This document shows, one piece after another, positions 16,271 to 24,145 of a stretch of DNA of 64,000 bases; positions within the stretch are counted from its first letter, which is position 1; every line of letters begins with the position of its first letter. This DNA comes from Fumia sp045121595 (GTDB lineage: Bacteria > Bacillota > Clostridia > Oscillospirales > Ruminococcaceae), in NCBI GenBank assembly GCA_045121595.1, contig JBGVGI010000012.1, forward strand, positions 201,641-265,640, in the 5' to 3' direction. The notes below the pieces were generated by a model that had not been told where the DNA came from, ran no database searches, and saw only the letters and a program-made list of their open reading frames with translations. The translations under genes were made by a program, and so were the position numbers.

Positions 16271-17794
16271 GTGACGAATCTTACAAAAGATACTATCTGT
16301 CTTAATGAAACTGTGCTTAACACGGTAACGGAACAGGCCGTGGAGCTTGATTATCTCCTGCCCGACTATTACCCCGATATTTTTAAACTTTTAAAAACTC
16401 GCATCATTCCGAAAATCCAATCGAAAAAAACATCAGGTGGTAAGCTTTATCTGGACGGAGTTTCTCTCATCAGAGTACTGTACCTTACCGAAAACTCTAC
16501 TGAAATACACTGTATTGAGCAAACTATCCCCTTTTCAAAACAACTCGATTTAAAAGGTGAATATGAAGATACCGCTATCTTCGTCACTTCTAAATGCTAC
16601 TTTGTAAATGCAAGGGCAGTAAGTCCACGCCGACTCGATATAAGAGGTGGTATAAGCTGTAAAGTAATAGTAACCTGCCCTAAAGAAATACACTCTGTAA
16701 AGGGTGGCGAGGGTAACGGTATGCAGTTTCATCTCACTCCCGTTACCATATGTGATTTAAGAAAATACGCCTTCAAACAGTTCACCGTAACTGAAGAGCT
16801 TTCACTCGGAAGCACTAAAAAAGGTGTCGGTAACATTTTAAACTATCACGTAACCGCAGTACCCACCGATTATAAAATCATTTCAAACAAAATAATCTGC
16901 AAAGGTGATTTACTTATTCATCTACTCTGTATATCAAAAGAAAACGCAACACCTGAAACGCTTGATTTTTCCGTACCGATAAGCCAGATTGCAGATGTAC
17001 CGGGTATCGACGAAGATTACAGTAGTTCTGTAACCTTTGACGTAGTTTCCGCGACGTTTACACCAAACGATGAAACCCTTTCTTTAAACTGTGAGTTTGT
17101 AATTAACCTTTGTTGTAACGCCGACAAAAATAAGGAAATCCTGATTGCCGACGACGTTTACTCTACTCAGTATGAGCTTTCGGCAGTTTCCTCTCAGGTT
17201 GACGTAACAAGTCATCTTTGCTCACTTAACAAAGAATATATTGTAAAGCATTCGCTTAAAACGGATACAGACGACAGTATTGCAGGTGTTTACGATGCCT
17301 TTGCCACTGTTACAGATTCAGGTATAAAGTGTGAAAACGATACCTTATCTGTAAACGGAACTTTAGAGCTTTGTGCTTTATGCTTTAAAGCCGACAATAC
17401 CCCCTTTGTTCTTGAAAAAACTCTGCCGTTCGAAGTGCCTCTTGATTTCAATAACTGTAAAGACATTCACTTTACACCTGATTGTGAAGTGGTAAACTTA
17501 AGTTTTAACATCATATCGGGCGATACTTTAGAACTTCGCACTAAACTGCATACAGGCGGTAACGTTTACAAGAAAACTCCGCTCAACCTCATTACCGATA
17601 TATCACCTGATGAAGAAGAAAAAAAGGTTACTCCACCCTATGCTTTGCACCTTTACTATGCTTCTCAGGGCGAGAGCTTGTGGAACATAGCAAAAAAATT
17701 CAATACCCGTATGACGGCAGTTATGGAAGAAAACTCACTCGATACAGAAATTTTGCAAGAGGATATTATGCTCCTCATTCCGGTTATTAATTAG
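16271..17794 (+). CDS. sipL: SipL-like spore morphogenesis protein (DUF3794 and LysM)
   Basis: 507 residues, GTG start. The bulk consists of repeated DUF3794 (SipL/SPOCS) beta domains, with the recurrent pattern of a conserved xPFxxxLDL or xPFEVPLDF stretch (IPFSKQLDLKGEYED, LPFEVPLDFNNCKD). A C-terminal LysM domain (about 460-505; YYASQGESLWNIAKKFN) completes it. In Clostridia, SipL binds SpoIVA through its LysM domain and tethers the coat basement layer to the forespore. spoIVA follows 15 bases downstream in the same transcription unit, so the two partners are made together. Confidence 0.88.
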   Translation: MTNLTKDTICLNETVLNTVTEQAVELDYLLPDYYPDIFKLLKTRIIPKIQSKKTSGGKLYLDGVSLIRVLYLTENSTEIHCIEQTIPFSKQLDLKGEYEDTAIFVTSKCYFVNARAVSPRRLDIRGGISCKVIVTCPKEIHSVKGGEGNGMQFHLTPVTICDLRKYAFKQFTVTEELSLGSTKKGVGNILNYHVTAVPTDYKIISNKIICKGDLLIHLLCISKENATPETLDFSVPISQIADVPGIDEDYSSSVTFDVVSATFTPNDETLSLNCEFVINLCCNADKNKEILIADDVYSTQYELSAVSSQVDVTSHLCSLNKEYIVKHSLKTDTDDSIAGVYDAFATVTDSGIKCENDTLSVNGTLELCALCFKADNTPFVLEKTLPFEVPLDFNNCKDIHFTPDCEVVNLSFNIISGDTLELRTKLHTGGNVYKKTPLNLITDISPDEEEKKVTPPYALHLYYASQGESLWNIAKKFNTRMTAVMEENSLDTEILQEDIMLLIPVIN

Positions 17795-17809
17795 AGAGGG
17801 CGTGATAAT

Positions 17810-19279
17810 ATGGATATTTACAACGATATCGCAAAACGAACGAAAAACGAAGTTTACATTGGTGTAGTGGGTCCTGTAAGAACGGGAAAAAGCACCTTTA
17901 TCAAAAAGTTTATGGAAAATCTCGTAATCCCGAACATTGATAACGATTTTCTGCGTGAACGTGCTACCGACGAGCTTCCGCAGTCCTCGGGCGGTAAAAC
18001 CATTATGACAACTGAGCCTAAGTTCATCCCCGAGGAAGCAGTTAAAATAACCCTTCCCGACAACGCATCGTTAAATGTACGCCTTATCGACTGTGTAGGA
18101 TACATCGTTCCAAGCTCACTCGGGTATTTTGAAAACGAAATGCCGAGAATGGTGCGTACCCCGTGGTTTGACGAGGAAGTCCCATTTAATATGGCGGCTG
18201 AAGTCGGTACGCAAAAAGTTATCACCGACCATTCTACCTTGGGTCTTGTCATAACAACTGACGGCAGTATCACCGATATTCCGAGAGAAGAATACGAGGA
18301 AGCGGAAGAAAGAGTTATCCGTGAGCTTTCTGAAATAAATAAACCCTTTATCGTTCTTCTCAATACCGAAAACCCAAAAAGTGCCGACACCTTAAAGCTT
18401 AAAGAATATATGGAAACTAAATATCAAAAAAGAGTTTACCCCGTAAACTGTCTTGAACTGACCGAAAAAAACATAAAAGAAATACTTAAAGAATTCCTTT
18501 TTGAATTTCCCGTCAGGGAATGTAACGTAAATCTCCCCCACTGGATTATCCCGCTATCTAAAGATAACTGGCTTAAAAAGTCCGTCTTTTGTGCTGTAAA
18601 GGACGCCTTTTTTGAAGTAAGAAAAATCAGTGATATCAATGATGTATCAGAAAAAATCAAGACGTGTGAGCATATCGAAAAGACGTCAGTTGAAGATATT
18701 GATTTAGGCAGTGGTACCGTAACTCTTGATATAATCCTTAAACCACACCTATTCTATAAAATTTTAGGTGAAATGACGGGACTTGAGATTGAAAACGAAG
18801 CGTCGTTAATGCCCTGTATGACGGAACTTGCTCACTGCAAACGCGAGTACGACAAACTAAAAGGTGCACTCGATGAAGTAACGGCAACCGGCTACGGAAT
18901 AGTAATGCCCTCTATGGATGAGCTTTCTTTAGAAGAACCTGAAATCGTAAAACAAGGTGGTAAATATGGTGTAAAACTCCGTGCCTCCGCCCCCAGTATC
19001 CATATGATGCGTGCCGACATTCAGACCGAAGTAAGCCCCATCGTCGGCAGTGAAAAGCAGTCCGAAGAGCTTATAATGTTCCTTTTAAAAGAATTCGAGG
19101 AAAACCCGAAAAAGATCTGGGAATCCAACATTTTCGGCAAATCCCTCCACGAGCTTGTAAACGAAGGACTACACAACAAGCTTTACAGAATGCCCACTGA
19201 TGCCCGTATGAAACTTCAGGAAACGATAGAACGTATCATCAACGAAGGTTGCAGCGGACTTGTATGTCTTATACTTTAA
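17810..19279 (+). CDS. spoIVA: Stage IV sporulation protein A (coat-basement ATPase)
   Basis: 489 residues, the normal SpoIVA length. It starts with the typical IYNDIAKRT sequence and has a Walker A loop GPVRTGKST near residue 22, switch-like RLIDCVGY near residue 90, and a glycine-bearing C-terminus that polymerises around the forespore. ATP hydrolysis drives irreversible assembly of the coat platform. It is co-transcribed with sipL and followed by a strong terminator. It shows that the organism, or a recent ancestor, forms endospores. Confidence 0.96.
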   Translation: MDIYNDIAKRTKNEVYIGVVGPVRTGKSTFIKKFMENLVIPNIDNDFLRERATDELPQSSGGKTIMTTEPKFIPEEAVKITLPDNASLNVRLIDCVGYIVPSSLGYFENEMPRMVRTPWFDEEVPFNMAAEVGTQKVITDHSTLGLVITTDGSITDIPREEYEEAEERVIRELSEINKPFIVLLNTENPKSADTLKLKEYMETKYQKRVYPVNCLELTEKNIKEILKEFLFEFPVRECNVNLPHWIIPLSKDNWLKKSVFCAVKDAFFEVRKISDINDVSEKIKTCEHIEKTSVEDIDLGSGTVTLDIILKPHLFYKILGEMTGLEIENEASLMPCMTELAHCKREYDKLKGALDEVTATGYGIVMPSMDELSLEEPEIVKQGGKYGVKLRASAPSIHMMRADIQTEVSPIVGSEKQSEELIMFLLKEFEENPKKIWESNIFGKSLHELVNEGLHNKLYRMPTDARMKLQETIERIINEGCSGLVCLIL

Positions 19280-19283
19280 CCAA

Positions 19284-19311
19284 AAAACGCAGAGATTTTC
19301 TCTGCGTTTTT
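19284..19311 (+). terminator. Terminator of sipL-spoIVA
   Basis: A 12-bp stem AAAACGCAGAGA / TCTCTGCGTTTT followed by T residues, immediately after spoIVA. Confidence 0.88.
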
Positions 19312-19324
19312 GTTATCGTATGAC

Positions 19325-19353
19325 TTGACTAAACCTCCAAAAACATCTATACT
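19325..19353 (+). promoter_or_regulatory. Promoter of sufCB
   Basis: TTGACT (19325-19330), 17-base spacer, TATACT (19348-19353), about 33 bases before the sufC start. Confidence 0.78.
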
Positions 19354-19386
19354 ATTAATGATTGATTGTTTAAAGGAGGAGCATCT

Positions 19387-20106
19387 TTGTTAACGCTTCA
19401 GAACATCTCCTGGAAATTACCCGACGGAGAAGAAATTTTAAAAGACATCTCCCTCACCGTAAAACCCGGTAAACTCACAGTAGTTACAGGTCCCAACGGT
19501 GGAGGAAAAACTTCCCTTGCTAAGATTATCGCAGGTATCGAAATCCCCTCAGGCGGTAAAATTCTTTTCAAAGGCGAAGATATAACAAACCTTGACGTTA
19601 CCGAAAGAGCAAAGAAAGGAATAAGCTACGCTTTTCAGCAGCCCGTTCGTTTTAAAGGTCTTACTGTACGTGACCTCTTGAAGCTTTCGGCAGGTGACAA
19701 GCTTAAGGATTCCGATTTCTGTGACCTTTTAGGCAGTGTAGGACTCTGCACACGCGATTATATCAACCGCGAGGTTAATGCCAGTCTTTCGGGTGGCGAA
19801 ATCAAACGTATCGAAATTGCAACCGTTTTAGTCCGTGACACCGAGCTTTCGGTATTTGACGAACCCGAAGCAGGTATTGACTTATGGAGCTTTTCGGGTC
19901 TTATCGACGTTTTCGAAAAACAGAAAGCTAAAAAGAACCGTTCGATGCTCGTTATCTCCCATCAGGAGAGAATTCTTAACATTGCCGATGAAATCATCGT
20001 AATTGCTGACGGCAAGGTAAGAACTCAGGGACCTAAGGACGAAATCCTCCCCACCCTTTTAAAGGGCGAGAAGGCAAACTACTGTCCTTTAAACAAGGAG
20101 GCGTAA
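19387..20106 (+). CDS. sufC: Fe-S cluster assembly ATPase SufC
   Basis: 239 residues from a TTG preceded by AAAGGAGG; an upstream ATG at 19366 overlaps that ribosome site and is rejected. It is an ABC-type ATPase: Walker A GPNGGGKTS, Q-loop, signature LSGGEIKRIEIA, Walker B VFDEPEAGID and the switch His in VISHQE. It partners with the SufB-like protein encoded one base downstream. No sufD, sufS, sufU or sufE is in the window, so this is the two-gene minimal (SMS-type) arrangement found in anaerobes and archaea. Confidence 0.93.
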   Translation: MLTLQNISWKLPDGEEILKDISLTVKPGKLTVVTGPNGGGKTSLAKIIAGIEIPSGGKILFKGEDITNLDVTERAKKGISYAFQQPVRFKGLTVRDLLKLSAGDKLKDSDFCDLLGSVGLCTRDYINREVNASLSGGEIKRIEIATVLVRDTELSVFDEPEAGIDLWSFSGLIDVFEKQKAKKNRSMLVISHQERILNIADEIIVIADGKVRTQGPKDEILPTLLKGEKANYCPLNKEA

Positions 20107-20107
20107 T

Positions 20108-21028
20108 ATGAACAACGTTACAGAACAACTCCTTAAGATGATTTCCGACTTTGACGGCGAATTCAAAGGTGCTTACAACATCCGCGAGGACGGAGGTTGT
20201 GCTGCAAGACAGTCGACTGAAAATATCAGTATTGAGTCAAAAGAAGATGCCCCGGGTCTTGTTATTAAGGTTAAACCCGACACTAAAAACGAAAAAGTTT
20301 TCATCCCCGCCTGCGTTACCAAAGGCGGCATTGACGATTTGGTTTACAACGATTTTTACATCGGTGAGAATGCAGATATCGAAATTCAGGCAGGTTGCGG
20401 TGTCCACAATGAGGAGGACGCAGATGCAAGACATAACGGTATTCACCGTTTCTTCTTAGGCAAAGGTGCAAAAGCACTTTACGTTGAAAAGCATATCGGT
20501 ACGGGCGAAAGCAAGGGTAAAAAACGCATCGACCCCATCACCGAAATTTTCCTTGAAGAAGGTGCTGTCTTAGAGATGGAAACCACCCAGATAGGTGGCG
20601 TTGACTCAACCGACAGAAAGACAAACGCCGTTTTGAAAGAAAACGCAAAGCTTATCATTCACGAAAACCTTCTGACTGAATTTGAGCAGGTGGCAAAGAG
20701 TGATTTCAACGTATTGATGAATGGTGACGATTCCTCTGTTGACCTTATCTCAAGAAGTGTTGCAAGGGATACCTCCCACCAGGAATATCATTCCAAAATA
20801 AGCGGTAACACCCGTTGTACAGGTCATTCCGAATGCGATGCAATTTTAGTGGGCAACGGCACTGTAAACGCTGTTCCCGAGCTTTTCGCAGGACATATTG
20901 ATGCGTCACTTATCCACGAAGCCGCAATCGGTAAAATCGCAGGAGAACAGATCTTAAAGCTTAAAACTTTAGGTCTTACCGACGAAGAAGCCGAACAGAA
21001 AATTATCGAAGGCTTCTTAAAAGCATAA
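20108..21028 (+). CDS. sufB: Short SufB-like Fe-S scaffold protein (SmsB-type)
   Basis: 306 residues, clearly shorter than classical SufB (about 470) and lacking its N-terminal region. It keeps the right-handed beta-helix core and the C-terminal HEAAIGKI motif with the conserved His and Glu. TRCTGHSECDAI contains a Cys close to the position of the scaffold cysteine of SufB. It is expected to form a SufB2C2-like complex with the adjacent SufC. Alone, it resembles both SufB and SufD, as do other minimal-system scaffolds. Confidence 0.9.
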   Translation: MNNVTEQLLKMISDFDGEFKGAYNIREDGGCAARQSTENISIESKEDAPGLVIKVKPDTKNEKVFIPACVTKGGIDDLVYNDFYIGENADIEIQAGCGVHNEEDADARHNGIHRFFLGKGAKALYVEKHIGTGESKGKKRIDPITEIFLEEGAVLEMETTQIGGVDSTDRKTNAVLKENAKLIIHENLLTEFEQVAKSDFNVLMNGDDSSVDLISRSVARDTSHQEYHSKISGNTRCTGHSECDAILVGNGTVNAVPELFAGHIDASLIHEAAIGKIAGEQILKLKTLGLTDEEAEQKIIEGFLKA

Positions 21029-21040
21029 AATTTTACAAAA

Positions 21041-21067
21041 TGTAGGGGACGGCATCCTCGACGTCCC
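21041..21067. repeat. Short dispersed-repeat-like hairpin
   Basis: TGTAGGGGACGGCATCCTCG followed by ACGTCCC forms a GGGACG / CGTCCC hairpin. The sequence resembles short GC-rich intergenic repeats I recall from gut Clostridia genomes. Only one copy is in the window, so its repeat status is recalled knowledge, not shown here. Confidence 0.45.
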
Positions 21068-21068
21068 T

Positions 21069-21097
21069 AAAAACTCCCTTATTAAAGGGAGTTTTTT
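21069..21097 (+). terminator. Terminator of sufCB
   Basis: Stem AAAAACTCCCTT / AAGGGAGTTTTT with a short loop and T-run, directly after the small repeat and before the promoter of the next gene. Confidence 0.85.
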
Positions 21098-21098
21098 C

Positions 21099-21127
21099 TT
21101 TACTAACAACAAAACTTATGCTACAAT
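21099..21127 (+). promoter_or_regulatory. Promoter of the orphan gene at 21150
   Basis: TTTACT (21099-21104), 17-base spacer, TACAAT (21122-21127), followed by AAAGGAGG and the ATG at 21150. Confidence 0.65.
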
Positions 21128-21149
21128 GTAAGCAAAAGGAGGCGCCTTT

Positions 21150-21869
21150 ATGCAAGACAGTTATGTAGGTGATATCGGTGATTACGGCAAATATGGTTTA
21201 CTCCGTGAAATCTGTGCAAAACCATTGTCTTTAGCAGTAAATTGGTACAAAGTCAATCCTCAAAAGTTCAGTAAACAAGATGATGGGAAATATATAAATT
21301 ATTTATCTATGCCGCAAATATACAGAGAATATGACTCATTGCTATTTGACTCTTTACATAAGATTGTCTGTATCGAAAACAATCGCCACATTAAACGGAT
21401 TGAAGATGAAAACTTATTTAATGCCATATATTTTTCAAAGGAAATCGACAAAAGCAGACCGGAATGGCACCTTAATGCTTTGGAACAAACAGAAGGGGCA
21501 TCTGTAGTTTTTCTGGATCCTGATAATGGACTTGAAACCTTAAAAATGCATCTTTCAAATTCTGCTACCCCAAAACATGTAAAGTGGTCCGAATTAAAAG
21601 GCTACTACCAAAGAGGGCAGAATGTAATTCTATATCAACACCGACCTCAAATGACAAAGAAGGAAAAGTGTATAGAAACTGTTATGCAATTTCAAAAAGA
21701 TTATTTATCAGCAGATTATGTGAAACTATTAGAATTTCCAAAATATACGAATCGTTTTTATTTTATGTTTCTACACAAGGATTATAAAAAAGTCTTTGAA
21801 GATATCTGTTTTTCGATGGTGCAAAAATGGGGTAAAGACGACTTTTGCCGTGAAATTATTTTAGAATAA
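21150..21869 (+). CDS. Conserved protein of unknown function (YVGDIGDYGKYGLLR family)
   Basis: 239 residues. The N-terminus YVGDIGDYGKYGLLRE and the central FLDPDNGLE are hallmarks of a conserved family that I recognise but cannot assign a function. The NPPY-like acidic DPDNG loop and Rossmann-type spacing are compatible with a nucleotide- or SAM-dependent enzyme, but this is a guess. The gene is more AT-rich than its neighbours: two sampled 60-base lines give 32% and 25% G+C, against 45% in a sampled line of sufB. That suggests recent acquisition. It has its own promoter and no operon partner. Confidence 0.7.
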   Translation: MQDSYVGDIGDYGKYGLLREICAKPLSLAVNWYKVNPQKFSKQDDGKYINYLSMPQIYREYDSLLFDSLHKIVCIENNRHIKRIEDENLFNAIYFSKEIDKSRPEWHLNALEQTEGASVVFLDPDNGLETLKMHLSNSATPKHVKWSELKGYYQRGQNVILYQHRPQMTKKEKCIETVMQFQKDYLSADYVKLLEFPKYTNRFYFMFLHKDYKKVFEDICFSMVQKWGKDDFCREIILE

Positions 21870-21908
21870 ACAGGCATATTCTATTCGCAGTTTAAAGGAG
21901 CTGATTTT

Positions 21909-23129
21909 ATGAAGAAAATTATAGCATTGATTACACTCACTCTCACACTTTTATCCTCTTGCAACAAACCCGATATGACAATTAAAAACGCAACCTTAAT
22001 CGATACGTCACAGGTTAATAAAATCTCCACCCTTTTGGACGACAAACTCATCGCATACCGCTATATAGGTGATAAGTTGTTTACCCGTTGGCATATCGGA
22101 ATATCGTCAGGTCCCGAAGAAGAAATAGACCAATATGTACACGAATTGGGCTATATCGACTGTAACGATAATACCTTTGTAAAAGTCGCAGAAGTTTTAC
22201 CCATAGATGAAGTGGGATGTAATATTTCTGCGGACAGAAACTTCATCTATTACACTTACAACGAATACCCAGAAGGCACTCCCTACCCCAAAACCTACGA
22301 GGAACAGCGCGCTCTTCTTTTTAACACCCCAACCACAGTTTTACAGTATAACGTTAAAACGGGTGAAGTGAAAACCCTCACTGTAGAAAACTATTCAGGT
22401 AACACTTTACCTATGGAAAACGAAACCGCCGTGATGAACAGTTTCAGATACTCCGCAGGCGATTTGCCCGAAAAAGAGTACGTCACCTACCTCGACTTTA
22501 AAAACGGCACCAGCAAGGTGTTGTACAGTAAAGATGATAAAAAAGAACTTGAATATTCCCTTTTAGAAGCAGGACAAAGATATATATTTGTTTATTCATT
22601 GAGAAATAAGGACGTTACCCCATTTGTAAAAATCATCGATACCCACGATTTTTCCGAAAAGGTTGTAGATGTTTCAGGCATAGTAAAGGATGATGAATAT
22701 TTCCATAGAAACATCAAAAACGATACCTTTTTCCTTTACTCTGATACTGACGGAAAATATGGTCCTATTTATAAATTCTCCCCCGAAAACGATTTTGAAA
22801 TAGACGAAGGTAAATTATCTGAAATTGAAGAATTTCATACCTATGTTTCTAATACAGTTGGATATGAACCCGGTGAAACAAGAGGAAAGTATTTCCAGAT
22901 AGAAAACTTTATCACCGGAGAAAGAACAATTCTTGATATAGATATTGATGGTTTCGTCCCACCAATTTTAACCCAAGGAACTTCCCTCTATCACACATCC
23001 GGAGAAAACTATATCCTCTATTCAGGAAATGATAAAATCTGGAGCTTCTACCCTGTTTTCAATTTACAGACAGACTTTAAATTCTATTATGTAAAAGGCG
23101 AAGAAGTATACAGAGCAATGGGAAAATAA
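21909..23129 (+). CDS. Putative secreted lipoprotein, function unknown
   Basis: 406 residues. A signal peptide with lipobox LLSSC (Cys near residue 19) predicts a lipid-anchored extracellular protein. The remainder is rich in beta strands with repeated aromatic and acidic segments (YNVKTGEVKTLTVEN, YLDFKNGTSKVLYSKDD, YKFSPENDFEIDEG), compatible with a beta-propeller. No known domain is recognised. It follows the orphan gene by 39 bases and has an AAAGGAG ribosome site; the shared transcript is possible but not certain. Confidence 0.7.
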   Translation: MKKIIALITLTLTLLSSCNKPDMTIKNATLIDTSQVNKISTLLDDKLIAYRYIGDKLFTRWHIGISSGPEEEIDQYVHELGYIDCNDNTFVKVAEVLPIDEVGCNISADRNFIYYTYNEYPEGTPYPKTYEEQRALLFNTPTTVLQYNVKTGEVKTLTVENYSGNTLPMENETAVMNSFRYSAGDLPEKEYVTYLDFKNGTSKVLYSKDDKKELEYSLLEAGQRYIFVYSLRNKDVTPFVKIIDTHDFSEKVVDVSGIVKDDEYFHRNIKNDTFFLYSDTDGKYGPIYKFSPENDFEIDEGKLSEIEEFHTYVSNTVGYEPGETRGKYFQIENFITGERTILDIDIDGFVPPILTQGTSLYHTSGENYILYSGNDKIWSFYPVFNLQTDFKFYYVKGEEVYRAMGK

Positions 23130-23158
23130 AAAGGAATGGATTGCTCCATTCCTTTTTT
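23129..23158. terminator. Bidirectional terminator between the lipoprotein and AraC genes
   Basis: A 13-bp stem AAAAAGGAATGGA / TCCATTCCTTTTT with loop TTGC. It sits between two convergent genes, with A/T runs on both sides. Confidence 0.88.
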
Positions 23159-24023
23159 AATGTGCCAACAGTTTTGAATCCTTTCTGAGTTCACGTGGGG
23201 TGAAGCCTTTGTACTTTTTAAAGGCTTTATTGAAGTTTACAGTGGTGTTGAAGCCACACTCGAGTGCTATTTCGAGCATCGTCATTTTGTTATTGGAAAG
23301 GATAAGCCTCGTCGCCTTTTCGATACGCCTTGCCGTGATGTAATCCCAAAGTGAGATACCGTTTACCTCTTTGAAAATATGCGAAAAGTAGTTGGGGCTT
23401 AAGTTTGCGATATCCGAAAGGGTCTTTAAGGTAATCTCCTCGCCGAGATGCGCGTCAATATAGTTGTAAACCGCTAAGATATTGTTCCCTTTGTCGGCGC
23501 GGATATACCCTCTGTATCCGTGGTTTCGAAGTAAATCAACCAAGATAAGGTGCAAATGTGCTTTTATGGCAAGGGAATACTGTACCCCTTCGTTTATAAG
23601 CTCGTTTTTTATCATATCGTGATGAAGCCTTAAAATTCCTGACTTATCGGCAGGAATTCTGTTTGAAAACCCGGGTGCATGATAAAAACAGAAATTTATA
23701 TAGCTGTCACCAAAGCTTTCGGAAAACTCCTCACTTAAGTACCTCGGTTCAAAATGCAGATTTGTAATTGAAAGTCCGCCTTTGTCAATCTGCGTGAGTG
23801 AATGCGCCTCATTTGAAGAAAAAACAAAAACGTCCCCGGGTGCTACGGGATAAACCGCATTTTCAGTTGTATACTCCCCCGTTCCGCTGTTGACGACTGT
23901 GATTTCAAAACGGGTATGGGAGTGCCTTACGTATTCACGTACCCTCTCTTCGATATTCACGTTCCACATTTTCAAAAGCGGATTACCACTTTCAAGCAAA
24001 AGTTCACCTATAGTTTCCTGCAT
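23157..24023 (-). CDS. AraC family transcriptional regulator
   Basis: 288 residues from ATG 24023, which has GGGTGA in ribosome-site position; an in-frame TTG 12 bases upstream is the alternative. An N-terminal cupin-like sugar-sensing domain (HSHTRFEITVVNSGTGEYT...PGDVFVFSSNEAH) is followed by two helix-turn-helix units (about 185-282; ISLWDYITARRIEKATRLILSNNKMTMLEIALECGFNTTVNFNKAFKKYKGFTPRELR). It is divergent from the enolase-superfamily operon at 24146 and probably activates it. Confidence 0.9.
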   Translation of the reverse strand: MQETIGELLLESGNPLLKMWNVNIEERVREYVRHSHTRFEITVVNSGTGEYTTENAVYPVAPGDVFVFSSNEAHSLTQIDKGGLSITNLHFEPRYLSEEFSESFGDSYINFCFYHAPGFSNRIPADKSGILRLHHDMIKNELINEGVQYSLAIKAHLHLILVDLLRNHGYRGYIRADKGNNILAVYNYIDAHLGEEITLKTLSDIANLSPNYFSHIFKEVNGISLWDYITARRIEKATRLILSNNKMTMLEIALECGFNTTVNFNKAFKKYKGFTPRELRKDSKLLAH

Positions 24024-24069
24024 AATTTCACCCAAATCGTAATATAGTTTTATTTTTCAGTAAAATAAT

Positions 24070-24098
24070 TTGCGAAATTTACCTATATGTTGTAATAT
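24070..24098 (+). promoter_or_regulatory. Promoter of the dehydratase-GH10 operon
   Basis: TTGCGA (24070-24075), 17-base spacer, TAATAT (24093-24098). The imperfect boxes suit an activated promoter, and the divergent AraC gene starts about 50 bases away. Confidence 0.55.
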
Positions 24099-24145
24099 AA
24101 TTAGTATATATAGAAAAACAAAATATGTCAATAAGGAGAGTTTTT

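Noticed and set aside
17854..18390. 178-residue minus-strand ORF opposite spoIVA
   Set aside because: Antisense of the highly conserved ATPase region; no ribosome site or homology pattern.
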